From positions 248,001 through 312,000 of the forward strand of contig NZ_JAJCTD010000006.1 of assembly GCF_020564565.1 (NCBI RefSeq): a stretch of DNA of 64,000 nt, given 5' to 3'. The stretch comes from Rhodobacter sp. Har01 (lineage in GTDB: Bacteria; Pseudomonadota; Alphaproteobacteria; Rhodobacterales; Rhodobacteraceae). A program made the position numbers and the translations under genes. Shown here in pieces: positions 33,341 to 41,421 of this stretch (its first letter is position 1; every line of letters begins with the position of its first letter). The notes beneath the pieces were generated by a model. It made no database searches, was not told the DNA's origin, and saw only the letters and a list, made by a program, of their open reading frames with translations.

Positions 33341-33745
33341 TCAGGCCGCCTTGCGCCGCGACGCCCGCCGCGGCAGCGCCAGCGTCTCGACCCGGACCAT
33401 CTGGGTCAGGTTGTCTTCGGCAGAGCCGTGGTTGTAGCAGACGGTGCGGAACAGCGGTTGCTGGCCTGTGGGGCCATCGCCGATCCAGTCCACCCAGACC
33501 CGGAAACGGCCGCGGCGCGGCAATTCGACCGACGCCATCCGCGGCACCAGGCGGCGGTAGCCGCGCGCCCGCACCAGGACACGCAACTGCCGCAACAGCG
33601 CCCCGACCTGTTCGGGGGTTTCGGCGACAGTGGTGGTGTTTCCCAGGAAGATGGGCAGCGGATAGGCGAAGTTGCGGGCCGCCAGATGAAACCCGCCCGA
33701 GTTGATCTGGCTGGCAAGGGTCGTCAGTTGGGCGGCCGTGGTCAT
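33341..33745 (-). CDS. Conserved-looking small protein, possibly NTF2-like
   Basis: 134 residues, no signal peptide or membrane helix. The pattern AARNFAYPLPIFLGNTTT, a helix (EQVGALLRQLRVLVRARGY) and strands (ASVELPRRGRFRVWVDWIGD) is compatible with an NTF2/SnoaL alpha+beta fold but I cannot name it with certainty. The basic C-terminus (RRASRRKAA) is odd. I start at 33745 because longer in-frame versions read through tandem DNA repeats. It lies between the glycan operon and the DUF533 gene without an obvious functional tie. Confidence 0.7.
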   Translation of the reverse strand: MTTAAQLTTLASQINSGGFHLAARNFAYPLPIFLGNTTTVAETPEQVGALLRQLRVLVRARGYRRLVPRMASVELPRRGRFRVWVDWIGDGPTGQQPLFRTVCYNHGSAEDNLTQMVRVETLALPRRASRRKAA

Positions 33746-34027
33746 GCGCAACTCCGTCAGGGGGCGGGAAGGGAGATACGGCTGCAACCAGGGGACAAGG
33801 GACGATGCCCGGCACGATGCCCGACACGACGCCCGCCCCGTAGGCGGACACGCCGACGCAGAGGCTACGGCCAAGAAGTTTCCAATTCGTTGATTTCCGT
33901 CAAGCGCGCGTCATGCATCTGACATAGCCGTGATGGGCGCCGCATCGCCTGCACGGACCAAGCCCGTTGCAGAGCACGCGGCGGAGACCCAAGTATCTTG
34001 CGGACGTAGCCAGCAAAGGGGTGCCAC
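33746..34027. other. Divergent intergenic region with 12-bp tandem repeats
   Basis: 282 bases between the start of the small NTF2-like gene and the DUF533 gene. At 33801-33836 three 12-bp units run in tandem (GACGATGCCCGG, CACGATGCCCGA, CACGACGCCCGC). The stretch around 33870-33900 is AT-richer than its surroundings and may hold promoters. No RNA gene is apparent. Confidence 0.6.
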
Positions 34028-34705
34028 ATGTTCAACGCGAAATCGCTGCTCGACAATCTGACCGGCGGGCAGGGGGTGCAGGGCCTGACCGAAAAGGCGA
34101 GGCAAACCTGGGATGGCCAGTCGAACCTGGGCAAGGGTGCCATTGCGGGTGGCCTTCTGGGCCTGTTGTTCACCGGCGGCGGGCGTCGGCTGCTGGGGAC
34201 GGGCGCCAAGGTCGGCGCCTCGGCCCTGATCGGCGGCCTGGCCTACCAGGCCTATCAGGACTGGAAGAAGGGCAAGGACCCGGCGGCCCCGGCGCAGGCG
34301 GCGCTGCCTTCGCCCGAAGGCACGGTCTTCCTGCCCACCGACCTGGCGGCGGCGAATGATCTGGCCGGCCGCGTGCTGCAGGCCATGGTTTCGGCCGCCA
34401 AGGCGGATGGCCACGTCACCCCGGACGAACGCAGCCGCATCGACGAGGCGCTGCAGAAGATGGGGCTGGAGGCGGAGGCCGAGGCGCTGATCAAGGCCGA
34501 ACTGGACGCGCCGGTTGACGTGCGGCGGATTGCCGGTCTGGCGCGCGGCCCGGAAGAAGCGGCCGAGATCTACGCGGCCTCGCTTCTGGTGGTGGACGAG
34601 CAGTCGCTGGAAGAGAAGGGCTACCTTGCCATGCTGGCGGCGGCGTTGAACCTGGAGGACGGGCTGGTCCAGCACCTGCATGCCAAGGCGGCAAGCGTCG
34701 GCTGA
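34028..34705 (+). CDS. DUF533 / TerB-like membrane-associated protein (YebE type)
   Basis: 225 residues. A glycine-rich hydrophobic region (about 37-75, GAIAGGLLGLLFTGGGRRLLG then ALIGGLAYQAYQDW) can span the membrane; the soluble C-terminal half (about 115-222) is helical and TerB-like, with AMVSAAKADGHVTPDERSRI containing the acidic TerB-type motif. E. coli YebE is the reference family member; its role is not established, though envelope stress control has been proposed. The ATG has no obvious strong ribosome site. Its stop is 25 bp from that of the convergent IclR gene. Confidence 0.88.
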   Translation: MFNAKSLLDNLTGGQGVQGLTEKARQTWDGQSNLGKGAIAGGLLGLLFTGGGRRLLGTGAKVGASALIGGLAYQAYQDWKKGKDPAAPAQAALPSPEGTVFLPTDLAAANDLAGRVLQAMVSAAKADGHVTPDERSRIDEALQKMGLEAEAEALIKAELDAPVDVRRIAGLARGPEEAAEIYAASLLVVDEQSLEEKGYLAMLAAALNLEDGLVQHLHAKAASVG

Positions 34706-34730
34706 CCCGAGGTCCGGGCGGGGCGTCCGG

Positions 34731-35540
34731 TCAGGGCTGCGCGCCGCCGATCGCTTCGGTGACGCGGTCGGCGGCGGCCCGGACCTGGGCGCCCAGCCGG
34801 GTGGCGTCGGAAAGCCCCAGCCGGAAGGCCGGACCCGAAACGGCGAGGCCGGCCACCGGCTGGCCCAGGGCATCGAAGATCGGCGCGGCAACGCTGCGCA
34901 GGCCCTCGGCGCCTTCCTGATCGTCCAGCGCGAAGCCGCGCGCGCGGCAGCGGGCAAGATCGCGCAGCAGCGCCGTCTCTGAGGTCAGGGTCAGCGTGGT
35001 CAGCTTGCCCAGCCCGGCGCGGGCGAGCCGTTCGCCGGCCTGGTCCTCGGGCATCCAGGCCAGCAGCGCCTTGCCAATCGCCGAGCCATGCAACGGCGCG
35101 CTGCTTCCGGGCGGGAAATGCGCCCGGATGGCCTGGGGCGATTCGGCCTGGGCCAGGACGGTGACGGCATCGCCGATCTCGACGCCCAGACTGGCGGTTT
35201 CGCCGGTGTCCTGCGCCAGTTCGGCCAGCACCGGGCGGGCGCGGTCCACCACGCCGGTCCGGCGCAGGAAGGCAGCCCCGATCCGGAAGGCGCCCGGGCC
35301 GACGTGCCAAAGCTGGCCGGGCTCCTGCACCTCGACCATGCCGTGGGCCTGCAGGGTGACCAGGGCGCGGAACACCGTGGCCACCGCTTGGCCGGTCGCT
35401 TCGGCCAGGTCCGAAAGGGTGAGGCCGGGATGGCGCGCGAGGTGCTGCAGGAGCGACAGCGCGCGGTCCAGCGCCACCACCGTGTTCTGGTCCGCCGTCG
35501 CCTGAGGCCCCCGGGGCCGTCCCTTCGCTTTCACTGCCAT
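34731..35540 (-). CDS. IclR-family transcriptional regulator
   Basis: 269 residues. An N-terminal winged helix (about 20-80) with LTLSDLAEATGQAVATVFR as the HTH is followed by an IclR effector domain with GSAIGKALLAWMP and a terminal part containing GLAVSGPAFRL. IclR proteins usually control catabolic genes in response to small acids. It is divergent from the GAPDH-family gene across 298 bp, making that gene the likeliest target. Start 35540 has AGGGGAAG upstream and avoids a long, low-complexity N-terminal extension. Confidence 0.93.
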   Translation of the reverse strand: MAVKAKGRPRGPQATADQNTVVALDRALSLLQHLARHPGLTLSDLAEATGQAVATVFRALVTLQAHGMVEVQEPGQLWHVGPGAFRIGAAFLRRTGVVDRARPVLAELAQDTGETASLGVEIGDAVTVLAQAESPQAIRAHFPPGSSAPLHGSAIGKALLAWMPEDQAGERLARAGLGKLTTLTLTSETALLRDLARCRARGFALDDQEGAEGLRSVAAPIFDALGQPVAGLAVSGPAFRLGLSDATRLGAQVRAAADRVTEAIGGAQP

Positions 35541-35838
35541 CGCCGTTGTCTTCCCCTGCGTCCTGCCCGACTGACCGGCGTTTCGGCCGATTGTCGATGC
35601 GACACGAAACCGCCTGGCCGAAGGCCGCGGCGGCTGTGCCCGGCCATCTCCGCAGGGCTTCCGCCCCGGCGCAAGCGAAATCCGCAGGCCAGGGTGGCCA
35701 AGGCGCAGACAATGACCGGAACGGCCGCCTTTGGCAGCAGGCGGTGTCAAGGCCGTCCGGCGTTTGATCAAATTTTGCGACAATCCTTGCCCGGAGGCTG
35801 CGGCCGTGCTGACCTGAGCGGCAACAGGGAGATCGGGA
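35541..35838. promoter_or_regulatory. Divergent control region between iclR-type and GAPDH-family genes
   Basis: 298 bases. An AT-rich run at about 35762-35785 (TTTGATCAAATTTTGCGACA) is the most promoter-like stretch, 55-75 bp before the GAPDH start, and AGGGAGA precedes that start. I cannot define an IclR operator with confidence. Confidence 0.45.
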
Positions 35839-36813
35839 ATGCGCGTGTTTCTCAACGGCTTCGGCCGGATCGGCCGGTCGGTGCTGCGGGCCTGGGCGCA
35901 AGCGCCCGGGCGCTGGCCGGGGCTGCAGATCGTCGGGATCAACGACATCGCGGCGCCCGAGATGTGCGCCTACCTGTTCGAATATGACAGCGTCTTCGGG
36001 CCATGGCACGGCACGGTGGCGCTTGTCGGCAGCGCGCTGGTGGTGGACGGCCGGGCGATCCCTCTGCACTGCGCGCCCGATCTGTCGACGCTGGACCTGA
36101 GCGGCGTCGACGTGGTGATGGAATGCACCGGCCGGGCCGATACCCCCGAGGTGGCGGGCCGTGGCCTGCGCGCGGGGGCGCGGCGTGTGCTGGTCTCGGG
36201 GCCTTCGGCGGCGGCGGATGTCACGGTGGTGCTGGGGGCGAACGAGGCGGCGCTGGGGGCGCAGCGGATCGTGTCGAACGCAAGCTGCACCACCAACGCG
36301 CTGGCGCCGCTGGCGCGGCTGATCGACGAGCACTGGGGCATCGTGACCGGCTCGATGACGACGGTGCACTGCTACACCGGCAGCCAACCCACGGTGGACG
36401 CTCCGGCGGCGGATTTCGCGCGGTCGCGGGCGGCGGCGCTGTCGATGGTGCCGACAACCACCAGTGCGGCGCGGCTGTTGGACAGGGTGCTGCCGCAGCT
36501 GGCAGGGCGGATCATCGCCCAGGCAGTGCGGGTGCCGGTGGCCAGCGTGTCCTGCGTCGACCTGCAGGTGATGACCGGGCGGCCTGTCACGGCAGACGCG
36601 GTGAACGCGGCCTTCCGTGCGGCGGGCGGGGTGATCGGGGCGACCGACCGGCCGCTGGTGTCCAGCGACCTGCGGGCGCGACCGGAATCGGTGGTGATGG
36701 CCTGCCCCGAGACCCGCGTCACGCCGCAAGGCATGCTGCGGGTGTTCGGCTGGTATGACAACGAATGGGGCTTTTCCAACCGCATGCTGGACATGGCGGC
36801 CCGGATCGCCTGA
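35839..36813 (+). CDS. Glyceraldehyde-3-phosphate dehydrogenase family protein
   Basis: 324 residues of type I GAPDH. NGFGRIGR (6-13) starts the NAD-binding fold, catalytic Cys150 is in SNASCTTNAL, and His177 in TTVHCYTGSQ completes the dyad. The C-terminal WYDNEWGFSNRM is typical. It may be the glycolytic/Calvin enzyme or the erythrose-4-phosphate dehydrogenase branch. A stand-alone position, away from pgk and with a divergent IclR regulator, suggests a specialised paralogue. A dispersed repeat pair follows the stop, facing the convergent potassium channel gene. Confidence 0.92.
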   Translation: MRVFLNGFGRIGRSVLRAWAQAPGRWPGLQIVGINDIAAPEMCAYLFEYDSVFGPWHGTVALVGSALVVDGRAIPLHCAPDLSTLDLSGVDVVMECTGRADTPEVAGRGLRAGARRVLVSGPSAAADVTVVLGANEAALGAQRIVSNASCTTNALAPLARLIDEHWGIVTGSMTTVHCYTGSQPTVDAPAADFARSRAAALSMVPTTTSAARLLDRVLPQLAGRIIAQAVRVPVASVSCVDLQVMTGRPVTADAVNAAFRAAGGVIGATDRPLVSSDLRARPESVVMACPETRVTPQGMLRVFGWYDNEWGFSNRMLDMAARIA

Positions 36814-36827
36814 GGCAGGCGTCGACG

Positions 36828-36933
36828 CCTCCGGCGGGAGTATTTCGAAAAGGGCAAATCATCGGTCCGGGGTGGCCTGCAATTGCCCTTTGGCAAATAC
36901 TCCACGGGGGTGCGGGGGTGTGAAACCCCCGCG
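36828..36933. repeat. Dispersed intergenic repeat, locus C (inverted pair)
   Basis: Two units face each other between convergent genes. GGGAGTATTTCGAAAAGGGC on the left is mirrored by GCCCTTTGGCAAATACTCC on the right, enclosing about 20 bases. A second hairpin, GCGGGGGT-GTGA-AACCCCCGC, ends the right unit. The pair can form one long bidirectional hairpin. Confidence 0.85.
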
Positions 36934-36940
36934 CGACGGT

Positions 36941-37708
36941 TCAGTCGGCGCCCTCGTCGGGAATGGCGAGGATGACGCCGCAAGCCTTGCAGTGCACCGC
37001 GTCGTGGTCGTGCCGCTTCAGCCCGCAGACCGGGCAGGGAAACTCGACCTTGGCCGGCCGCAGCACCACCTGTACCAGCCGCAGGAACAGCGAGACGCCG
37101 ACGATCATGACCACGACGGACAACAGCTTGCCGCCGTTGCCGACCAGCGTCACGTCTCCGAAACCGGTGGTCGTCAGGGTGGTCACGGTGAAATACAGCG
37201 CGTCGACGTAATTGCTGATCTTGTCGTTCACGCCGCTCTGGGTTTGATAGACCAGCGAGGTCATGGCGAAGAGAAAGATCAGCAGGTTCGCGGCCGCCCG
37301 GATGGTCTGTTCATTGCGGCGAAAGCCGCGGATGTCATCGCGCAGCTGCTCCAGTGTCCGGGCCGAATGAAACACCCGGAACAACCGCAGCGCCCGCAGG
37401 AAGGCCAGCCCCTCGCCCCAGATCGGCACCAGCAGCGAGGCCACCACCAGAAGGTCGGCGAGGCCCCAGAAACTGAAGAGGTCGCGCCAGGGGCGTCGCG
37501 AGACCAGCAGGCGGGCCAGCAGGTCGGCCAGGAAGACCACCCCGATGGCGATGTCGATATAGAACACATATGGCCCGCGGGGCAGGAACGAGGCGGCGAT
37601 CAGATAGGCCACGGTCACCAGGTCGAAGGCCAGCAGCGCATAGCGAAAGCGGTCGCCGGCCTCGCCCGGGCCTTCGTACAATTCGCGCAGGACGGAACGC
37701 AGGCTCAT
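36941..37708 (-). CDS. Voltage-gated-type potassium channel with C-terminal zinc ribbon
   Basis: 255 residues with six membrane helices of the Kv/KvAP layout. The S4-like helix has Arg105, Arg108 and Arg111; the selectivity filter is TTTGFGD at 179-185 (canonical TVGYGD; the GFG variant still selects K+ in known channels). After S6 a short cytoplasmic tail carries a four-Cys zinc ribbon (Cys225, Cys228, Cys240, Cys243), in place of an RCK/TrkA domain. It overlaps the aldehyde dehydrogenase gene by 4 bp and would be translationally coupled to it, an unexpected partner. Confidence 0.9.
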   Translation of the reverse strand: MSLRSVLRELYEGPGEAGDRFRYALLAFDLVTVAYLIAASFLPRGPYVFYIDIAIGVVFLADLLARLLVSRRPWRDLFSFWGLADLLVVASLLVPIWGEGLAFLRALRLFRVFHSARTLEQLRDDIRGFRRNEQTIRAAANLLIFLFAMTSLVYQTQSGVNDKISNYVDALYFTVTTLTTTGFGDVTLVGNGGKLLSVVVMIVGVSLFLRLVQVVLRPAKVEFPCPVCGLKRHDHDAVHCKACGVILAIPDEGAD

Positions 37709-40047
37709 TCGCCGTAGGGGACCCAGACGGTCTTCACCTCGGTCGCGCGGGCCAGGAATTCGCGGCCTTCGGATTCCGCGCCGGACCAGTCGCGCGCAAG
37801 GCCGTTGTTGACCCAGGTGCGCTTGAGGTTGCCGGCACTTTCCGCCTCGACCAGGGCCGAGAGGGGGGCGGCGGAAAAGGACCAGAGCGCGTCAAGGTCC
37901 ATATGGCTGGCCAGCGGTCTGGCCAGTTCCGCGTGCGACCCGGTCACGATGTTGACCACGCCGGCGGGGACGTCCGAGGTTTCCAGCACCTGGTAGAAAT
38001 CGGTCGCGGCCAGCGGGAAGGGGTCCGAGGGGACCAGAACGCAAGGGTTGCCCATGGCGATGGCGGGGGCCATGAGCGAGACGAGGCCCAGAAGCGGCGC
38101 CTCGTCAGGGCAGAGCGCGCCGATCACGCCGACAGGTTCGTGCAAGGCCAGCGCCAGGCCGCGCATCGGCACGGGTTTCGCTGCGCCTTCGTATTTGTCG
38201 GCCCAGGCGGCATAGGTGAAAAGGCGGCGGATGCTGGCTTCCACCTCGGCCTCGCCCGGATTGCTGGTCAGATCGCGCAAGCGGGCGGCGAATTCGGCGG
38301 CGCGGGCCGACAGGTTCTCGGCGATGTAGAACAGGATCTGGGCGCGGTTGTGGGCGGTGGTGCGAGCCCAGCCACGGGCCCCCTGCGCGGCCTCGACCGC
38401 ATTCCTTATGTCCTTGCGGTTGCCAAGGCCGATGTGGCCCAGCAGTTTCCCCTTCGGCGACCAGACGGCGCGGGAGAAGCCGCCATCGGGGCGGGCCTGC
38501 TTGCCGCCGATATACAGTTTGGCGGTGCGGTCCATGTCGGGGATGTCGGGCGTCCTGGGTTCGGGGCAGGCCGCAAGCGGTTTCAGCGGCTTCGCGCTGC
38601 GGGCGGGCTTGAGGTAGGCCATCAGCCCCTCCCACCCGCCTTCGCGGCCGAAGCCGCTTTCGCGCATGCCGCCAAAGCCGGCGGCGGCGTCGAACAGGTT
38701 GGTGGCGTTGACCCAGACCACCCCCGCTTTCAGTTTCGGCGCGATGTCGAGGGCGAGGTTGACGTTTTCCGTCCAGACGCTGGCGGCCAGGCCGAAGCGG
38801 GTGTTGTTGGCCAGTTCCACCGCCTCGGCCGGGGTGCGGAAGGTCATGCTGACCAGCACCGGGCCGAAGATTTCCTCTTGCATCAGCGGGGAGGAGGGGG
38901 TGAGGCCGGTGATCAGCGTGGGCGGGTAGAAGCAGCCCGGAGGGACCGGGGTGGCGGGGCGGAACACTTCGCCAGCTGTCGAACTGTCGACCAGCCGGGT
39001 GATGGTCTCCAGCTGGACCCTATCGGCGATGGCGCCCATGTCGATGCACTTGTCCAGCGGGTCGCCCAGGCGCAGGCTCTCCATCCGGCGTTTCAGTTTG
39101 GCGTGGACGCGGTCGGCGACGCCTTCCTGCACCAGAAGGCGGCTGCCGGCGCAGCAGACCTGGCCTTGATTGAACCAGATCGCATCGACCAGGCCTTCGA
39201 CCGCGCTGTCAAGGTCGGCGTCGTCGAAGACGATGTAGGGCGACTTGCCGCCCAGTTCGAGTGTGAGCGCCTTGCCCTGCCCGGCGGTGGCTGCGCGGAT
39301 GCGCTTGCCGACGGCGGTCGAGCCGGTGAAGGCCACCTTGGCGACGCCGGGGTGGGCGACCAGGGCAGCACCCGTGTCGCCGTCGCCGGTGACGATGTTC
39401 AGCACGCCTTTGGGCAGGCCGGCCTCGCGCGCGATCTCGGCGAAGAGCAGCGCAGTGAGCGGGGTGTATTCGGCGGGCTTCAGGACGACGGTGTTACCGG
39501 CGGCCAAGGCGGGGGCCACCTTCCAGGCCAGCATCAAGAGCGGAAAGTTCCACGGGATGACGGCGGCACAGACGCCGAGGGGGGCGAGGCCCGGTTTCTC
39601 GGTTTCCAGCAGTTGGGCCAGGCCGGCGTGGTAAGAGAAGTGGCGGGCGACCAGCGGGAGGTCGATGTCGCGGCTTTCGCGGATGGGCTTGCCGTTGTCC
39701 ATCGTCTCGAGCACGGCCAGCAGGCGGCTGTGCTTTTGCACCAGGCGGGCGAGAGCGTAGAGGAACTTTGCCCGCTGATGCGCCGGCGTCTTCGACCACT
39801 TCGGGAAGGCGCGGGCAGCGGCGGCCACGGCCTGGTCGACGGTCTTGGCCGAGCCCTGGCTGACAGACGCCAGCACCGCGCCGGTGGCGGGGTTCTTGGT
39901 CTGGAACGGGGCCTCGGGGGCGGTGAAGGCGCCGTCGATGTGGTGCCCGAAGGCGCCGCCATGCCGTGCCAGCCAGGCCAGCGCCTCGGCATTGCCTTCC
40001 GGCGCGGGACCGTAGGCCATGCTGTCGAAGATTTCCTTGATGGTCAT
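37705..40047 (-). CDS. Double-domain aldehyde dehydrogenase
   Basis: 780 residues. Residues 1 to about 490 form a full NAD(P)-dependent ALDH with Asn167 in VIPWNFPL, Glu264 in LELGGKSP and catalytic Cys298 in NQGQVCCAG. Residues about 505-780 repeat the N-terminal part of the fold (YIGGKQARPDGGFSRA) but lack the Glu and Cys motifs, so this half is degenerate and probably structural. Such proteins occur beside deoC in Rhodobacteraceae; DeoC releases acetaldehyde, which this enzyme could oxidise to acetate. deoC lies upstream on the same strand, 191 bp away, with a repeat pair between. TGGAGA precedes the ATG. Confidence 0.93.
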   Translation of the reverse strand: MTIKEIFDSMAYGPAPEGNAEALAWLARHGGAFGHHIDGAFTAPEAPFQTKNPATGAVLASVSQGSAKTVDQAVAAAARAFPKWSKTPAHQRAKFLYALARLVQKHSRLLAVLETMDNGKPIRESRDIDLPLVARHFSYHAGLAQLLETEKPGLAPLGVCAAVIPWNFPLLMLAWKVAPALAAGNTVVLKPAEYTPLTALLFAEIAREAGLPKGVLNIVTGDGDTGAALVAHPGVAKVAFTGSTAVGKRIRAATAGQGKALTLELGGKSPYIVFDDADLDSAVEGLVDAIWFNQGQVCCAGSRLLVQEGVADRVHAKLKRRMESLRLGDPLDKCIDMGAIADRVQLETITRLVDSSTAGEVFRPATPVPPGCFYPPTLITGLTPSSPLMQEEIFGPVLVSMTFRTPAEAVELANNTRFGLAASVWTENVNLALDIAPKLKAGVVWVNATNLFDAAAGFGGMRESGFGREGGWEGLMAYLKPARSAKPLKPLAACPEPRTPDIPDMDRTAKLYIGGKQARPDGGFSRAVWSPKGKLLGHIGLGNRKDIRNAVEAAQGARGWARTTAHNRAQILFYIAENLSARAAEFAARLRDLTSNPGEAEVEASIRRLFTYAAWADKYEGAAKPVPMRGLALALHEPVGVIGALCPDEAPLLGLVSLMAPAIAMGNPCVLVPSDPFPLAATDFYQVLETSDVPAGVVNIVTGSHAELARPLASHMDLDALWSFSAAPLSALVEAESAGNLKRTWVNNGLARDWSGAESEGREFLARATEVKTVWVPYGE

Positions 40048-40099
40048 GGTGTCATCTCCAGTCGCGCCAGGCTTTCGGCGGGATCGCCCGGCCGCGGCG

Positions 40100-40213
40100 T
40101 GCGCCTCCGGCGGGGATATTTTTCGGACAGATGAAAGGCAGAAGGCCTGTGGTTTTCATCTGTCTGGAAATATCCCGGGGTGAGCGGCGAAGCCGCGAGG
40201 GGCAGCGCCCCTA
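40100..40213. repeat. Dispersed intergenic repeat, locus D (inverted pair)
   Basis: CGGGGATATTTTTCGGACAG with an ATGAAA tail is mirrored by TTTTCATCTGTCTGG running into AAATATCCCGG, about 15 bases apart. Two smaller hairpins follow (GCGGC-GAA-GCCGC and GGGGC-AGC-GCCCC). It separates deoC from the downstream aldehyde dehydrogenase gene. Confidence 0.85.
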
Positions 40214-40238
40214 TCTTGGGAGCAACGGGGGGCATGGC

Positions 40239-41234
40239 TCAGCCCATCGCATGGCGGTAGCCGGCGGAATAGGCGCCGGTCAGGTGGTGTTCCAGTTGCC
40301 GCTCGATGTCGCCCAACAGTGACGAGGCGCCGAAGCGCATCAGGTCGGGTTGCAGCCAGGGGTGGCCCAACTCGTCCTTCATCAGGGCGAGGTACAGGAG
40401 CGCGTCCTTGGCCTTGGAGATTCCCCCCGCCGGCTTGTATCCGACCTTGTGGCCGGTCCTTGCCTCATAGTCGCGGATGGCGCGGATCATGGTCAGGGTG
40501 ACGGGCAGGGTGGCGTTCACCGTCTCTTTGCCGGTCGAGGTCTTGATGAAGTCGGCGCCAGCCATCATGCAGACCAGGCTGGCGCGGGCGACGTTGCGCA
40601 GGGTCTGCAACTCGCCGGTGGCGAGGATCGCCTTCATGTGGGCGTCGCCACAGGCGGCGCGCATTTCGCGGGTTTCGTCGTACAATGCCTGCCAGTTGCC
40701 GGTCAGGACGTGGCGGCGGGAGATGACGATGTCGATCTCCCTCGCCCCGGCCTTCACGCTTTCGCCGATTTCGGCCAGGCGCAGCCGCCAGGGCGACAGG
40801 CCGGCCGGGAAGCCGGTGGAGACGGCGGCGACGGGGATCGCGGTGCCCTCCAGCGCGCGGACCGCCGTGCCGACCATCTCGTGGTAGACGCAGACGGCGC
40901 CGGTGGTGAGGCCGGGCATGCCGAGGGCTTCCAGCATGTCGGGGCGCACGGGTTGTTTGGCCTTGGCGCAAAGGCGCTGCACCCGGCCGGGCGTGTCGTC
41001 GCCCGAAAGCGTGGTCAAGTCGATCAGCGACACGGCCTTCAAGAGCCAGGCGGCCTGGAAGTCTTTCTTCACCGACCGCCGCCCGCCCAGGGTGGCGCAG
41101 CGGCGCTCGATCGCCGAGGTATTGGCCTGTGCCGAGGCGACCCAGTCAAGGTCAAGCGCCATGCCGGGGTTGCGGGCATGGGCAAGCTGCGGCAGCAGGC
41201 CGGTGACGGCCGTGTCGGGGGAAAGCGTGGTCAA
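40239..41234 (-). CDS. deoC: Deoxyribose-phosphate aldolase
   Basis: 331 residues. DeoC splits 2-deoxyribose-5-phosphate into acetaldehyde and glyceraldehyde-3-phosphate. Schiff-base Lys231 lies in GADFIKTSTGK and the second Lys267 in VGYKPAGG; both match E. coli DeoC. I start at TTG 41234 because GGAGGA sits 6 bases upstream and TTLSPDTAV follows as a plausible N-terminus; the ATG inside (residue 25) has no ribosome site. The products fit neighbours: acetaldehyde to the aldehyde dehydrogenase, and triose phosphate perhaps to the GAPDH-family enzyme 3.4 kb away. Confidence 0.94.
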   Translation of the reverse strand: MTTLSPDTAVTGLLPQLAHARNPGMALDLDWVASAQANTSAIERRCATLGGRRSVKKDFQAAWLLKAVSLIDLTTLSGDDTPGRVQRLCAKAKQPVRPDMLEALGMPGLTTGAVCVYHEMVGTAVRALEGTAIPVAAVSTGFPAGLSPWRLRLAEIGESVKAGAREIDIVISRRHVLTGNWQALYDETREMRAACGDAHMKAILATGELQTLRNVARASLVCMMAGADFIKTSTGKETVNATLPVTLTMIRAIRDYEARTGHKVGYKPAGGISKAKDALLYLALMKDELGHPWLQPDLMRFGASSLLGDIERQLEHHLTGAYSAGYRHAMG

Positions 41235-41421
41235 CGGGGGTCCTCCGCCCGCGGGAAAGCGCCCGCCGACGATGGCACGCGGGCGCTGCGGCTGGCAAGT
41301 CTTCTGCGGCGCGGTTTTGACCGGATGGTCAGATTCGGCACCTTGACCCCGGATCGCAAAAGGTGCCTTTTCGGCGCCGCAAGGCGCCCGCGCAAGACGG
41401 GCCGCAAGGGGGACTGCGCGG

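Noticed and set aside
37570..40134. 854-codon plus-strand open frame opposite the aldehyde dehydrogenase gene
   Set aside because: Low-complexity antisense translation of an authentic ALDH gene.
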